Positions 1 to 9,033 of a stretch of 33,107 bases of DNA are shown in pieces (positions within the stretch are counted from its first letter, which is position 1; each line of letters starts with the position of its first letter). The position numbers and the translations under genes are program-made. The notes below the pieces were generated by a model. The model worked only from the letters and a program-made list of their open reading frames with translations, did not search any database and was not told the origin of the DNA. The stretch covers positions 1,221,371 through 1,254,477 of the forward strand of contig CP070665.1 of assembly GCA_020351745.1 (NCBI GenBank), written 5' to 3'. This DNA is from Candidatus Heimdallarchaeota archaeon. Lineage in GTDB: Archaea; Asgardarchaeota; Heimdallarchaeia; Hodarchaeales; Hodarchaeaceae.

Positions 1-3000
1 ATAATTTCCTTGTGCATCACGTATGAAGATTAAGAAGATATACAATTGATTATCAATCTCTAACTCATAATCATCATCTGATAAAGGAATTGGACGATTA
101 GGAACAATAAATTTTCCAATATTTTCACTTTTGTTCAACGTAGACCGAGGTATTTCGAAGTAATCCAAAACTGTTCGGTCAACAAACCATAAGTAATAAT
201 GAATTAGCTGTACATGTGCCGTGAATTCATGACTGTTAGTATCTTGTCCTATTAACCGTAATTCAATAGTTTCACCAGGATTCCAACTTGGAATATCTGC
301 TGAAGTTTCGATATCTCTATAATAATCAATGGATTGGCCTTTAATCATACTTTTTGTGTTAAATGTTGGTTCAGGATCCGGAATAATGAAAGATCCTCGC
401 TCAGTCTTCAGTAAAACCGTGAAATTCCCTATTTCGACCCAAATTTGTATTTCATATGAATAATGACCTGTTGAAAAATTCACTGGTACAGGCCAATAAA
501 GAGATTGTTGAGTATCAGAATCAATAGATAATACAGTTTCGTTTACTATTTCCTCCAGAGTATCGAGAGGGGGAATAATTACATCAAGGGTGTCTTCGAG
601 CTGATTAGAAATCAAGAGAATAGATTGTACCGAACTAGAAGTAGAATGACTAAGAAAAAAATTAATTCCTTTGTCTATAACAAAGTCATATGAATCTTCA
701 TCAGCCCAAGATGGTAAAATCACGTTAGAAGAAGCAGAAAAATCTATTTGAAGTTCTTTGACCTCAGGAAGACCACTAAAATCAAAAAAATCGAATTCTT
801 TCAATGTTAATTGACCATTCTTGATAGATACTGATATCCTTTGATTTGAAATTTCGCCAAGAGGAACAACCAGACGATGATGTTGTAATGTAGTATTGAA
901 TATTAATGAACTCTCCAGAGGAGAACTTCCATTTGAGATTTCTACTGAAAGAATTGATTCATTAGAATAATAAGCTGAAATCTCTAGCTGACGACTAGGG
1001 GAAATTTGGGAGTTAACTGTCAACCCATTGTCAGGTTTTAACCAATTAAAAATATTGCTTACAAAATGCTGACCATCATCGGTCGAGAGAAAGGAGGAAT
1101 AAAGCCAGGGCTCACTTCCCAGGATCAAAACTTTACCTTTGCCGTCAATTGGCTCAAATGCTGCTGCAACAAGATAGGATTGATCCATAACCCAGGCTTG
1201 ATACTTTAAAGAGAGGTCATTTTGATTGCTGGTAAACGCAGTACCCATCTTTAGAGGAATTTCATTGACTCCTTCAAATAATGGATTTCCTACCTCCCAA
1301 TTTACCTCTACTTCTTGGGGAGATAATGGAATAATATTACGATTTCTACCATTATCTGTGTAGTTTACAAGATCCAACCGATCGGTGAAATTCACAGGAA
1401 TACCCAGATCTGATGAAAGTCGTGAATAGGCATCTAGATTGAAATATGGAAAAGCAGAGGTTACTAAGAGAATGGATCCACCTTGGTTGTGAAATTTGGT
1501 AATAGAATTTAGTTCTTCCTCACTTATGGGGTATTCTAAATCAGTAAGTACCAAAATATTGTTTTGTGACAAGTTTTGCCATGTAAGAGTACTCTCGTAC
1601 TCATTCATATCGAATTGTAAATTGGAAACAAGAAAACCATCCAAAGCTCTATAATTGAAAAAAGGTGAATCATCCTTACCAGTATAATGTGTGTCCCAAT
1701 ATATCTTAGAATTGGGGTTGTTTAGGGTGAAAGCAAGAGGAATCACATTCTTAGTGCCGTGAAAAGTGTAACTGATGTTTCCGTGATAAGTACCTGGAGC
1801 AGTATTCAACGGAATGGTTATGTTTAATGATTTTTCAAAATAGCCTGCAGTAGATTGTACATGTAAAGATCTATTAAAAGCAATAAACTTTTCAATAGAG
1901 CTGGAAATATCCCAAGTAATAGTACCACCAGTTCCTGTTATAAATGAAATACCCATTCGAGCATGGTCTCCAGGAAAAGCGACTCGTTCAGCAAATTCAA
2001 TAGGCTTATCATTCTCTGCTCTAGGTAAGGACGAAATTATGTTGAAACCTCTAGAGAGTTCTGAGAGCTTTAGTAATTCAGAAGCTCTTCCGACATTTAC
2101 CAATCCACTTCCTTGAGTGTAGAGAGACTCATTCATATCAACGGCAGATTCCTGAAGCGCGGCTCGAATAGCCAGTGGAGTCGCTTGGGGGTATTGCTGC
2201 TTCAGTAATGCAACTGCTCCACTAACAACTGGTGTTGCCATACTCGTTCCTGAAAGAATCATATAATCTTCTAATTCTACATTCACAAGAGATTCATATG
2301 CCAGCTCTATTAGACACCCAGGAGCTAAAGGAGCAATAATTTGTACACCTGGTGCAACAACATCAGGATCAACCTTAAAATTAAAAGAAGGTCCACGACT
2401 TGAAAAGGATGCGATGTTATAACTCCCGTTTGTTGCTCCTACTGTAATGGCTTTACGAGCGGAAGCTGGGGATCCTATAGAAGCTAATTCATCATCAGAA
2501 CCCTCATTACCAGCAGCTATTACCACGGATATCCCAGCATCGACTGCGCTATCAACTGCAAGTGTCAACTCATCTCCTGAACCCCAAGGAGATGATTGGC
2601 CAAAACCTATTGAAATTGAAATAATATCAACCGATTGATCTATCGCTTCATCAATAGCTGCAAGCATTGCTTCTTGGGTGGAATGGCCTGACATGTCTGC
2701 TGCTTTCAAATTAACCAAATCCGCATTGTAAGCAACACCTCTGTATGTCGAACCACCACCTGCTGCAATACCAGCCACATGGGTACCGTGTCCATGGTAA
2801 TCTTGTGTATCTTCTTCTGACTCGGAACTATATCCATACTTAGCCTTAATAAATGACTCTTCATATACAATCCTTCCCTCAAAATCCCCGTGTGGAGGAT
2901 CCCCGTCGATCCCAGAGTCAATGATTGCAATTTTTACATTCTTTCCATCGACTCCTTCATTCCAAAGAGCACTCGTATTGATGATTTCTGAGGGTGGAAT

Positions 3001-3414
3001 ATAAATTGGTTGTTGGCTCTCACTCACCATCTGGGGGTTGAGTTGCTCGATTGAGGGAATGACCTTCGTATGTTGAGAGATTTGTAACCGTGAATAGATA
3101 TCAGGATAAGTTTTCTGAATCATGGGAAGAGTATTCTCTTGGAAAGTTACAAAACCAATAGGGAAGTTGCGATACAGGTGTAAGTACGATGGATTAAATT
3201 GATTCAAAACTTGGGTGATAAGATTTTTTTCAGAGGGACTATAAGAAAATAATAAGTTAACTTTCGTGGATTCTTGACCAATCATTTGAGGAGAGAAATT
3301 GATATTCTCAATAGTTGTGTCTGAAGTTTCTTGAGGCACATTGTGAAGAGGTAGGATTATCATAAGACATAAAAGAATAATTAAAGGGATTTGGAGGGAT
3401 TTCACAAAAATCAT
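1..3414 (-). CDS. Secreted subtilisin-like serine protease (S8), C-terminus cut by window edge
   Basis: An open frame of 1,138 codons runs from an ATG at 3414 to base 1 without a stop, so the 3' end lies outside the window. Residues 5-22 form a hydrophobic signal peptide or anchor. A propeptide-like stretch of about 130 residues follows, then the S8 catalytic domain. The triad is visible: Asp166 in IAIIDSGIDG, His209 in HGHGTHVAG and Ser391 in SGTSMATPVVSG, with oxyanion Asn303 in AAGNEGS. The protein should be exported and active outside the cell. Beyond about residue 450 it is beta-rich. Residues 619-779 look like a Rossmann-type, GATase/DUF4350-like domain (NILVLTDLEYP, QGGSILLVTS, GKVLILGSEPW); that assignment is inference. 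A TATA-like box lies just upstream and the gene appears monocistronic. The substrate is unknown. Confidence 0.93.
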   Translation of the reverse strand, partial: MIFVKSLQIPLIILLCLMIILPLHNVPQETSDTTIENINFSPQMIGQESTKVNLLFSYSPSEKNLITQVLNQFNPSYLHLYRNFPIGFVTFQENTLPMIQKTYPDIYSRLQISQHTKVIPSIEQLNPQMVSESQQPIYIPPSEIINTSALWNEGVDGKNVKIAIIDSGIDGDPPHGDFEGRIVYEESFIKAKYGYSSESEEDTQDYHGHGTHVAGIAAGGGSTYRGVAYNADLVNLKAADMSGHSTQEAMLAAIDEAIDQSVDIISISIGFGQSSPWGSGDELTLAVDSAVDAGISVVIAAGNEGSDDELASIGSPASARKAITVGATNGSYNIASFSSRGPSFNFKVDPDVVAPGVQIIAPLAPGCLIELAYESLVNVELEDYMILSGTSMATPVVSGAVALLKQQYPQATPLAIRAALQESAVDMNESLYTQGSGLVNVGRASELLKLSELSRGFNIISSLPRAENDKPIEFAERVAFPGDHARMGISFITGTGGTITWDISSSIEKFIAFNRSLHVQSTAGYFEKSLNITIPLNTAPGTYHGNISYTFHGTKNVIPLAFTLNNPNSKIYWDTHYTGKDDSPFFNYRALDGFLVSNLQFDMNEYESTLTWQNLSQNNILVLTDLEYPISEEELNSITKFHNQGGSILLVTSAFPYFNLDAYSRLSSDLGIPVNFTDRLDLVNYTDNGRNRNIIPLSPQEVEVNWEVGNPLFEGVNEIPLKMGTAFTSNQNDLSLKYQAWVMDQSYLVAAAFEPIDGKGKVLILGSEPWLYSSFLSTDDGQHFVSNIFNWLKPDNGLTVNSQISPSRQLEISAYYSNESILSVEISNGSSPLESSLIFNTTLQHHRLVVPLGEISNQRISVSIKNGQLTLKEFDFFDFSGLPEVKELQIDFSASSNVILPSWADEDSYDFVIDKGINFFLSHSTSSSVQSILLISNQLEDTLDVIIPPLDTLEEIVNETVLSIDSDTQQSLYWPVPVNFSTGHYSYEIQIWVEIGNFTVLLKTERGSFIIPDPEPTFNTKSMIKGQSIDYYRDIETSADIPSWNPGETIELRLIGQDTNSHEFTAHVQLIHYYLWFVDRTVLDYFEIPRSTLNKSENIGKFIVPNRPIPLSDDDYELEIDNQLYIFLIFIRDAQGNY

Positions 3415-3450
3415 AAGTATTAACCCACATGTCAGTCAGTCGTGAGAAGA

Positions 3451-3458
3451 TTATAAAA
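3451..3458 (-). promoter_or_regulatory. TATA-like box of the subtilase gene
   Basis: Read on the minus strand this is TTTTATAA, centred about 40 bases before the ATG at 3414. That predicts a start of transcription near 3425-3430 and a short leader. The box is flanked by 6-base inverted arms (AAGATT at 3447-3452, AATCTT at 3457-3462), which could be a repressor site or chance in AT-rich DNA. Confidence 0.4.
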
Positions 3459-3638
3459 TCTTATTTTTATGTTCATCAGAAAATTTGAGAAATAGGTTAT
3501 TTTGGTTATTACTTGAAGTAAAATCTCCATCACACAATGTTTTTTTCGTTATATTTTTTTAATAGCCTTATACACAGAAATACAAAAAGAAAAATGAAAA
3601 AGAAGACTGTTTAATATGGTGATTAAAATCTAATTACT

Positions 3639-3842
3639 TCACTCTATATCTTGTTTCTTCTTAAACTCCTTTAATCCTGCTTCAAGTGTTTTAGCAGCCT
3701 CTTTTTTCCGTCTTTTGTACTCCTCTTCGATTTTATCCTGATCTTCTTCTTTCTTTCTAGCTACTTCTTCCTGCTGTTTACCGCTAATTTTTTCAAATTT
3801 TTTCAATTTCTCAACGGTTTCTTTCTGTTGCTGTCCAGACAT
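3639..3842 (-). CDS. Small charged coiled-coil protein, function unknown
   Basis: A 67-residue protein made almost wholly of Lys, Glu, Gln and Arg in heptad-like spacing, so a single long helix or coiled coil is expected. There is no membrane segment and no catalytic motif. Two in-frame ATGs lie at 3848 and 3842. A strong GGAGGAG ribosome-binding site at 3851-3857 is 8 bases from the second but only 2 from the first, so I choose 3842. The strong site argues that this is a real gene despite its size. It is transcribed toward the subtilase but separated from it by about 220 bases and a separate promoter. I do not recognise a family. Confidence 0.6.
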   Translation of the reverse strand: MSGQQQKETVEKLKKFEKISGKQQEEVARKKEEDQDKIEEEYKRRKKEAAKTLEAGLKEFKKKQDIE

Positions 3843-4141
3843 GGCCATTTCTCCTCCTATAACTGTTTCCTTAGCCTAATATCATTAATGTTAATAAAGT
3901 CAGCTTAAAGATCAATAGGATTCTTAATTATAGAAGAACTAATCCTTAAAAACGTTTCGGGTTCATGAAAGCTAGTAAAATATTAAGAATGATCCAATTG
4001 AGATTAATAACTTGATCATTATGAAAGAAGGTTTCCTATTAACCTAAAAGAATATACAAGTTCCAGATTGTATCCAACCCAAAGACTTATTCTCTGAGAA
4101 AGTTCTATCCTTCACGACTATCATTTCTGGAGATTTTCATC

Positions 4142-5224
4142 ATGATTGACGAAAAAGACTTCTTGGATCTGTTTATACCTGGACCTGTAAATATATCAAA
4201 AGATTGCAGACAAAAACTAACTTTACGCATGATAGCTCACCGTAGTGAGACTATGGGAGAATTACATCGAGACATTGCTACTTACTTACAAAAATTACTT
4301 TTCACAAGCAACCAAATTATATTGTCAACCTCTTCTTCCACAGGACTAATGGAAGCTGCTATTCGAAACTGTGTTGACAAAAAGGGTGTTCTAAATGTTC
4401 TTAATGGAGCATTTGCGGAACGGTGGCACTCAATCGCACTAATGAATGGGAAAGAAGCTGATGCTTTAAATATTGATTGGGGGAAAGCTGTAACAGCTCA
4501 ACAATTGAAGGAGAAATTGGACGAAAAAGAATATGATGCAGTTTGCATAACCCAAAATGAAACCTCTACTGGAGTCACGACTCCTCTTAAGGATCTTTAT
4601 AGAGTAATTAAAGACCATGGATGCCTATTACTTGTTGATGCTGTTTCATCAGCAGGTGGAGTGGAAACACGGGTTGATGAATGGGAAATTGATGTCTACC
4701 TTTTTGGATTACAGAAATGTATGGCCCTTCCACCTGGTTTAGCTGTTGCCTCGGTTTCGGAGGAAGCGTTAAAGATGGCAAAAACCGTACCCAACCGTGG
4801 ATGGTATTTTGACTTTCTTTATCTTAAGAAATACCACGATAGAAATGGAATGCAGCCTGCTACACCTGTTATTCCCATTTATTATGCTCTCCAATATCAA
4901 CTTCACAAGATAGTCGATGAAGAAGGAATCGAGAATAGATGGGCTAGACACACAGAGATGGGTGATTACACTAGAGAATGGGTAAAAGCTAGAGGTCTTA
5001 CTCTATTCGCTGACGAGTCAGTAGCTTCAAACACTGTAACTTGTGTGAATAGCTTAGGTATTGATGTACCCAAACTCAAATCTGATTTAATGAAAAAAGG
5101 GTACCTATTTGCGACTGGTTATGGAAAATTTAAGGAAAAGAATTTTAGGATAGCCCATATGGGTGATCGAACTTTAGAGGAGCTAGCAACGTATTTACAA
5201 ACAATTGAGGAACTAATTAGATAA
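4142..5224 (+). CDS. Class V PLP-dependent aminotransferase (serine-pyruvate / alanine-glyoxylate type)
   Basis: This 360-residue protein has the length and motif order of the class V aminotransferases that move an amino group from serine or alanine to glyoxylate or pyruvate. Visible landmarks are the N-terminal FIPGPVNIS loop, the phosphate-cup region STSSSTGLMEAA (62-73), the PLP-ring Asp166 in LLVDAVSS and the Schiff-base Lys192 in FGLQKCMALPPGLA. The TQNETSTGV segment (137-145) is typical of this subgroup. The protein is soluble and cytosolic. The gene starts at an ATG and is followed 150 bases later by the ATPase gene on the same strand, with no sign that they work together. The donor and acceptor cannot be told from the sequence; phosphonate- or cysteine-directed class V relatives are less likely. 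Confidence 0.85.
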   Translation: MIDEKDFLDLFIPGPVNISKDCRQKLTLRMIAHRSETMGELHRDIATYLQKLLFTSNQIILSTSSSTGLMEAAIRNCVDKKGVLNVLNGAFAERWHSIALMNGKEADALNIDWGKAVTAQQLKEKLDEKEYDAVCITQNETSTGVTTPLKDLYRVIKDHGCLLLVDAVSSAGGVETRVDEWEIDVYLFGLQKCMALPPGLAVASVSEEALKMAKTVPNRGWYFDFLYLKKYHDRNGMQPATPVIPIYYALQYQLHKIVDEEGIENRWARHTEMGDYTREWVKARGLTLFADESVASNTVTCVNSLGIDVPKLKSDLMKKGYLFATGYGKFKEKNFRIAHMGDRTLEELATYLQTIEELIR

Positions 5225-5374
5225 TCAATGTAAAAGGTGGAAACTTGGTATTGTGTAGATGTTGTTTTACTAACATATGTGTTTAATAAACGGAAATTAA
5301 GATTTAACTTATCAAAAATGAAGTATTTTATTAACATGATTTAATAAATTGAGAATTGAAGTGAGGGCTTTAAC

Positions 5375-7690
5375 TTGGCCGAGATTTATGATGCTATTAT
5401 CTTAGGGAAAGTTAATCCATTTCGATCTACTTCAGTAGGTGATCCTTGGCAAGCCGAAGTAATCGATGTCCCAGAGATAAATCGAAAAGCTAGTCGTATT
5501 GTTCTTGAAACATTAGATGAAGTAAGATCAACAGGCCGATCAGGCATGTGTATGATCCTTGGAGACGCAGGAGTTGGGAAGACGCACATTTTAGCTCGTT
5601 TAAGGCGAATTGCCAAGGAACAAGACTACCTTTTTATCTCTATACGGCCATTTGGGGATCTTCAACGCATATACGGCCATATTCTCCAGGAGATAATGAT
5701 AAGTCTTCGTAAGAAAGGAGAAGGGGAAAAGTATAGCCCACTCGAACGATTTATTGGTGAAATTGTTTCCCGAGCGTTATCTGATGGTTTACCTGACAAT
5801 CCTGTGGCAAGCAGCCTCGCTGAATCTTTTGGCCAGGATCCCATGAAAATTTTTACATTTAAACCTGAAAAGTTTTATTCAACTAATTTGAGAAAGATGG
5901 CTATTAATTACCTAGCAAGCATTCATCCTGATATAGATATCCAATTCCTAGAAGTACTTTTCCACACACTAAATCCAACGATTAGACCAACTGCGTTTAA
6001 ATGGCTCTCTGGGATAGAAGTATCAGAATCTGATCTTGAACTGTTAGATGTTCCTCATTCCATTGATTCAGAAAATAGATCCTTATTGATAATTCAAACT
6101 ATCTCTGTACTTGCTCAAAAGCCAATTTTATTAAGTTTTGACCAGTTGGAATCAATTTATATCCGCTTCAAACGAGACAATGGCATTCAACTTCTTTTCG
6201 ATTCACTAACTAACCTCTATAATCAGTGTAAACATCTCCTTGTTTTAGCAATGGTACAGTCTATTGTGTGGAGAGAATCAATTGTTGAAGAGGTACCAGA
6301 ATATTCACGTCAGCGAATAGATTATATAACATCGCTTGAACGATTAACAGCTGAAACAGCTTCATTACTAGCTAAAGCCAGAATGGAAACAGAATTTCGC
6401 GACTCAGGTGTGACCCCTCCATTTCCCACCTACCCTTTTACAGAAGAATACATCACAATAGCTAATCAAAATACTAATGGAAATCCTCGTTTGTTTCTTC
6501 GTCATTTACGAGATAGACTAAACGAATTCAAAGATCGAGGATTAATTCGAAAATTAACTAAGTCTGATATCGCTTCGGATGCTAAGAAAGAAGCTGTAGC
6601 TGTAGCTGGAGTACCACCAATGACTCCAGATCAAGTTATTGCTTCAACTGATCTATCAGAGGAGAGTCCCAAGGCAATTATCGATCTTAGACCTGAAGAA
6701 TTGGAAGCACTAGCAGAATTATTTCCAGATGCCGATAAATCAACACCAGAACCAGCTATCAGCACTTCAACGGCACCACTCCCTATAAAAGCCATTGAAA
6801 ATACAGCCATCTCCCCACCCAAAGTGATATCCACACCAAGCGAGATGATAGGGTTTTTAGAGAAGAAATGGGGACAATATGCTCGAGAATTTGAACAAGA
6901 AATCTGGGCGTTTCCTCATCCAGTTCGTCGGGATTTTTTAAAGGGGGTTCTTTATGATATCCTCAACACTTCTATTGAACGTCAGATACCTGTTTATGGT
7001 TTAACAATTCTCAACGTCAGGATTGATCGCCAACTAATCGAAAAAGATGAAAAAGGCCTTGATTTAGTTTTCACATATCAAACCCCTAGGGGGCCAACAT
7101 CCGTAGGTATCGAAATCAACAATTCTGAGCACTCTGCAACAGTTTTTCAGAGTCTCCGACGATTGAAAAAGCTCGTCAAGGGTAATATTCGTCATGCTTT
7201 TATCTTAAGAGATGAAGAATTGTCATTACAGCGAACAGCTTCCAAATCACTGGATTTAGCTCAATCATTATCAGAATATGGTGGGCTATATTATATCGAC
7301 TTTATGTCTAACCAAGCACTTTTAGCAACTAAAAAGCTGATGGAAATGGCTTCAGCAGGAGATCTAACTGTTGGAAGCCACACAGTCTCCAGAAATGAGG
7401 CATTAACTTTTGTTTTTGAGGAATGCCTTAGTCGGATAATAATTTTTCAAACCATTTTTGGTAATCTTAGTGTTAGTGTAAGTGGACCAAGAACAAGTAC
7501 TGACCGTGTTTCAGAGTCATCTGAAGCCATAGAAGCGATTATTTCTATTTTAAAGTTTAATCCCACGATGACAACTGATAGACTATGCCTCTTACTTAAT
7601 CGTAATGAAGGTGAAATTGTTCCTGTTCTAAAAATGCTTGCCATTCGTGGAATGATCTCCTTTGACGGGAAGAATATCCACTTACTCTAA
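5375..7690 (+). CDS. Multidomain P-loop ATPase with nuclease-like region and C-terminal winged helix
   Basis: This 771-residue protein starts at TTG with a GTGAGGG site 7 bases upstream. Residues 1-390 form an AAA/ORC- or STAND-like ATPase: Walker A GDAGVGKT (63-70), Walker B-like ILLSFDQLE (251-259, with Gln after the Asp) and a sensor-2-like NGNPRLFLRHLRD (368-380). Residues 400-490 are a low-complexity, Pro/Ser/Thr-rich linker. Residues 495-660 form an alpha/beta domain in which GLDLVF (Asp563) and VGIEIN (Glu580) are spaced like a PD-(D/E)XK core, but the usual Lys is Asn582, so it may be inactive. Residues 715-771 form a winged helix. The layout suggests an ATP-driven DNA-binding machine in repair, replication control or defence; the role is unknown. 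A T-rich terminator follows. Confidence 0.75.
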   Translation: MAEIYDAIILGKVNPFRSTSVGDPWQAEVIDVPEINRKASRIVLETLDEVRSTGRSGMCMILGDAGVGKTHILARLRRIAKEQDYLFISIRPFGDLQRIYGHILQEIMISLRKKGEGEKYSPLERFIGEIVSRALSDGLPDNPVASSLAESFGQDPMKIFTFKPEKFYSTNLRKMAINYLASIHPDIDIQFLEVLFHTLNPTIRPTAFKWLSGIEVSESDLELLDVPHSIDSENRSLLIIQTISVLAQKPILLSFDQLESIYIRFKRDNGIQLLFDSLTNLYNQCKHLLVLAMVQSIVWRESIVEEVPEYSRQRIDYITSLERLTAETASLLAKARMETEFRDSGVTPPFPTYPFTEEYITIANQNTNGNPRLFLRHLRDRLNEFKDRGLIRKLTKSDIASDAKKEAVAVAGVPPMTPDQVIASTDLSEESPKAIIDLRPEELEALAELFPDADKSTPEPAISTSTAPLPIKAIENTAISPPKVISTPSEMIGFLEKKWGQYAREFEQEIWAFPHPVRRDFLKGVLYDILNTSIERQIPVYGLTILNVRIDRQLIEKDEKGLDLVFTYQTPRGPTSVGIEINNSEHSATVFQSLRRLKKLVKGNIRHAFILRDEELSLQRTASKSLDLAQSLSEYGGLYYIDFMSNQALLATKKLMEMASAGDLTVGSHTVSRNEALTFVFEECLSRIIIFQTIFGNLSVSVSGPRTSTDRVSESSEAIEAIISILKFNPTMTTDRLCLLLNRNEGEIVPVLKMLAIRGMISFDGKNIHLL

Positions 7691-7735
7691 TTTAAAAACA
7701 TTAATTAGACTTTTTTCTTTGATTAGTTTTTAAAA
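7691..7735. terminator. Inverted repeat and T-tracts between convergent genes
   Basis: TTTAAAAAC at 7691-7699 is an exact inverse of GTTTTTAAA at 7726-7734, and a TTTTTTCTTT tract lies between them at 7711-7720. The element starts directly after the stop codon of the ATPase gene and lies just before the end of the convergent winged-helix gene. This fits an archaeal oligo-T terminator, possibly serving both directions. The stem is all A-T except for one pair, so folding may not matter. Confidence 0.45.
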
Positions 7736-7744
7736 GGAGTCTGG

Positions 7745-8215
7745 TTACCATGACTTTAGACTCCACTGTTGAGGAGTATCATTTTTTGTTAATTGAACTT
7801 TACCTTTCCCTGTAATTAAAGCTAGGAATTCCAATGCCTCTTGGATATCATCGATTTCATGAGATGTCTTTTGTGCTAACTCTGAGACACTTTGACTACG
7901 TTTATGGAGAATTTTAATAATTTCAGCTAACGTTTTAATATATTTGAAGCGAAATTCCGTCGGAAGAGGAGGAGTAGAAGCTTCTTTTTTCAGTGTGATT
8001 TTCCATTTCCCATCCAAATCAAGTATTATTTTTCCAAAAGAAGTCATATACTGGAGCATCTGTGTTACTTCTTTTGCATCAGGAACACAAACTCTAATAA
8101 CTCTCGCAATCTGCAACGATGAGAGTGACTCTTCACTTTCTAAAGCTTCAATGATGTTTAACATCCATTTAAACGGAAATTTCTCTCTTTCGATAATCAT
8201 TGGGGGGCAAACCAC
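7745..8215 (-). CDS. Double winged-helix DNA-binding protein
   Basis: A protein of 156 residues from a GTG at 8215, or 151 from an ATG at 8200. Two similar units are visible. Residues 15-75 read as helices, then a turn and a wing ending in GKIILDLDGKWKI. Residues 90-150 contain a second helix-turn-helix (SVSELAQKTSHEIDDIQEALEFLAL) and a wing ending in GKVQLTKNDTPQQWSL. No effector domain or metal site is seen. The GTG lies 4 bases after the stop of the LarE-like gene, so the protein is probably the last member of the operon. It may regulate that operon or act as a general archaeal transcription factor; the target is unknown. Confidence 0.7.
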   Translation of the reverse strand: MVCPPMIIEREKFPFKWMLNIIEALESEESLSSLQIARVIRVCVPDAKEVTQMLQYMTSFGKIILDLDGKWKITLKKEASTPPLPTEFRFKYIKTLAEIIKILHKRSQSVSELAQKTSHEIDDIQEALEFLALITGKGKVQLTKNDTPQQWSLKSW

Positions 8216-8219
8216 ATAA

Positions 8220-9029
8220 CTATTCTGAGGCTATTTCAGGTATCGAGGGACGGTAACCCTCTAAGTCCAATGTAACATAAGAATACCCTAAAACTTGTAA
8301 TTCCTTTACGATTTGAGCAATAATGTTTTTTTCTAGAAGAATAGGAAAATCTTTTGGATTGATTTCTATTCGAGCAATAGTATTATGATCACGGAGTCGC
8401 AACTGGTTCGAAAATCCAAATTTACGTAAAATTCTTTCCCCTTTTTCCACCCTATTCAGTTTTCCCAGAGTTATTTCTTCACCATAAGGGATTCGAGACG
8501 CAAGGCATGCCATGGCTGGTTTTCTCGCTACTGGCAGCTTGTAGTGTGTAGCTATTTGTCTAACTTCCTCCTTGGTTATTTTACCCTCTAATAATGGACT
8601 TTTTACTCCTAATTTTTCTAGAGCTTTCAAACCAGGTCTGTGTCCCTTAATATCTGATTCATTCGTACCGTCAAGAACAATATTATATCCGTTACGCTTA
8701 GCATAATCCATTAAATGAGAAAAAACAAGCAATTTACAATGAAAGCAGCGATTTGGAGGATTTTCCCAAAGATGTGTTTCTGCACCTAGAGAAATTTGAA
8801 TAATTTCATGTGGGATATTTAAATTCTGAGCAATGGTTTTAGCTTCCTCGACTTCTGAGCTGGAAATCCATTCAGAAGTAATTGTTACTAGTTCCATTTT
8901 CTTACAAACTTTTTGAAAGAGTCTTGCTACAACAGTACTATCTACTCCACCAGAAAAAGCAACGATCCCTGACTTATCTTTTAATGGAGCTAAAGCACGA
9001 TGAATCTTTTCTTTTAATTCACTTTCCAT
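8220..9029 (-). CDS. larE: LarE-like ATP-dependent sulfurtransferase (PP-loop)
   Basis: This 269-residue protein belongs to the PP-loop ATP pyrophosphatases. Members of the LarE group adenylate a pyridinium dicarboxylate and insert sulfur to build the nickel-pincer cofactor of lactate racemase. The PP-loop is SGGVDS at 26-31. Also visible are the LarE-type stretch LDGTNESDIKGHRPG and CLASRIPYGEEIT. Cys175 matches the sacrificial cysteine of the Lactobacillus enzyme. Two more cysteines (Cys95 and Cys98 in NRCFHCK) suggest the three-cysteine, [4Fe-4S]-dependent catalytic form. I chose the ATG at 9029 because it gives the usual N-terminus (MESELKEKI); an ATG at 9059 would overlap the upstream gene. 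Neither larB, larC nor larA is in the window, so another thiolation target is possible. Confidence 0.82.
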   Translation of the reverse strand: MESELKEKIHRALAPLKDKSGIVAFSGGVDSTVVARLFQKVCKKMELVTITSEWISSSEVEEAKTIAQNLNIPHEIIQISLGAETHLWENPPNRCFHCKLLVFSHLMDYAKRNGYNIVLDGTNESDIKGHRPGLKALEKLGVKSPLLEGKITKEEVRQIATHYKLPVARKPAMACLASRIPYGEEITLGKLNRVEKGERILRKFGFSNQLRLRDHNTIARIEINPKDFPILLEKNIIAQIVKELQVLGYSYVTLDLEGYRPSIPEIASE

Positions 9030-9033
9030 TAAC

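Noticed and set aside
3539-3560. Plus-strand T-runs that look like a terminator
   Set aside because: There is no plus-strand gene upstream of them; the neighbours on both sides are read on the minus strand, where the tract is A-rich.
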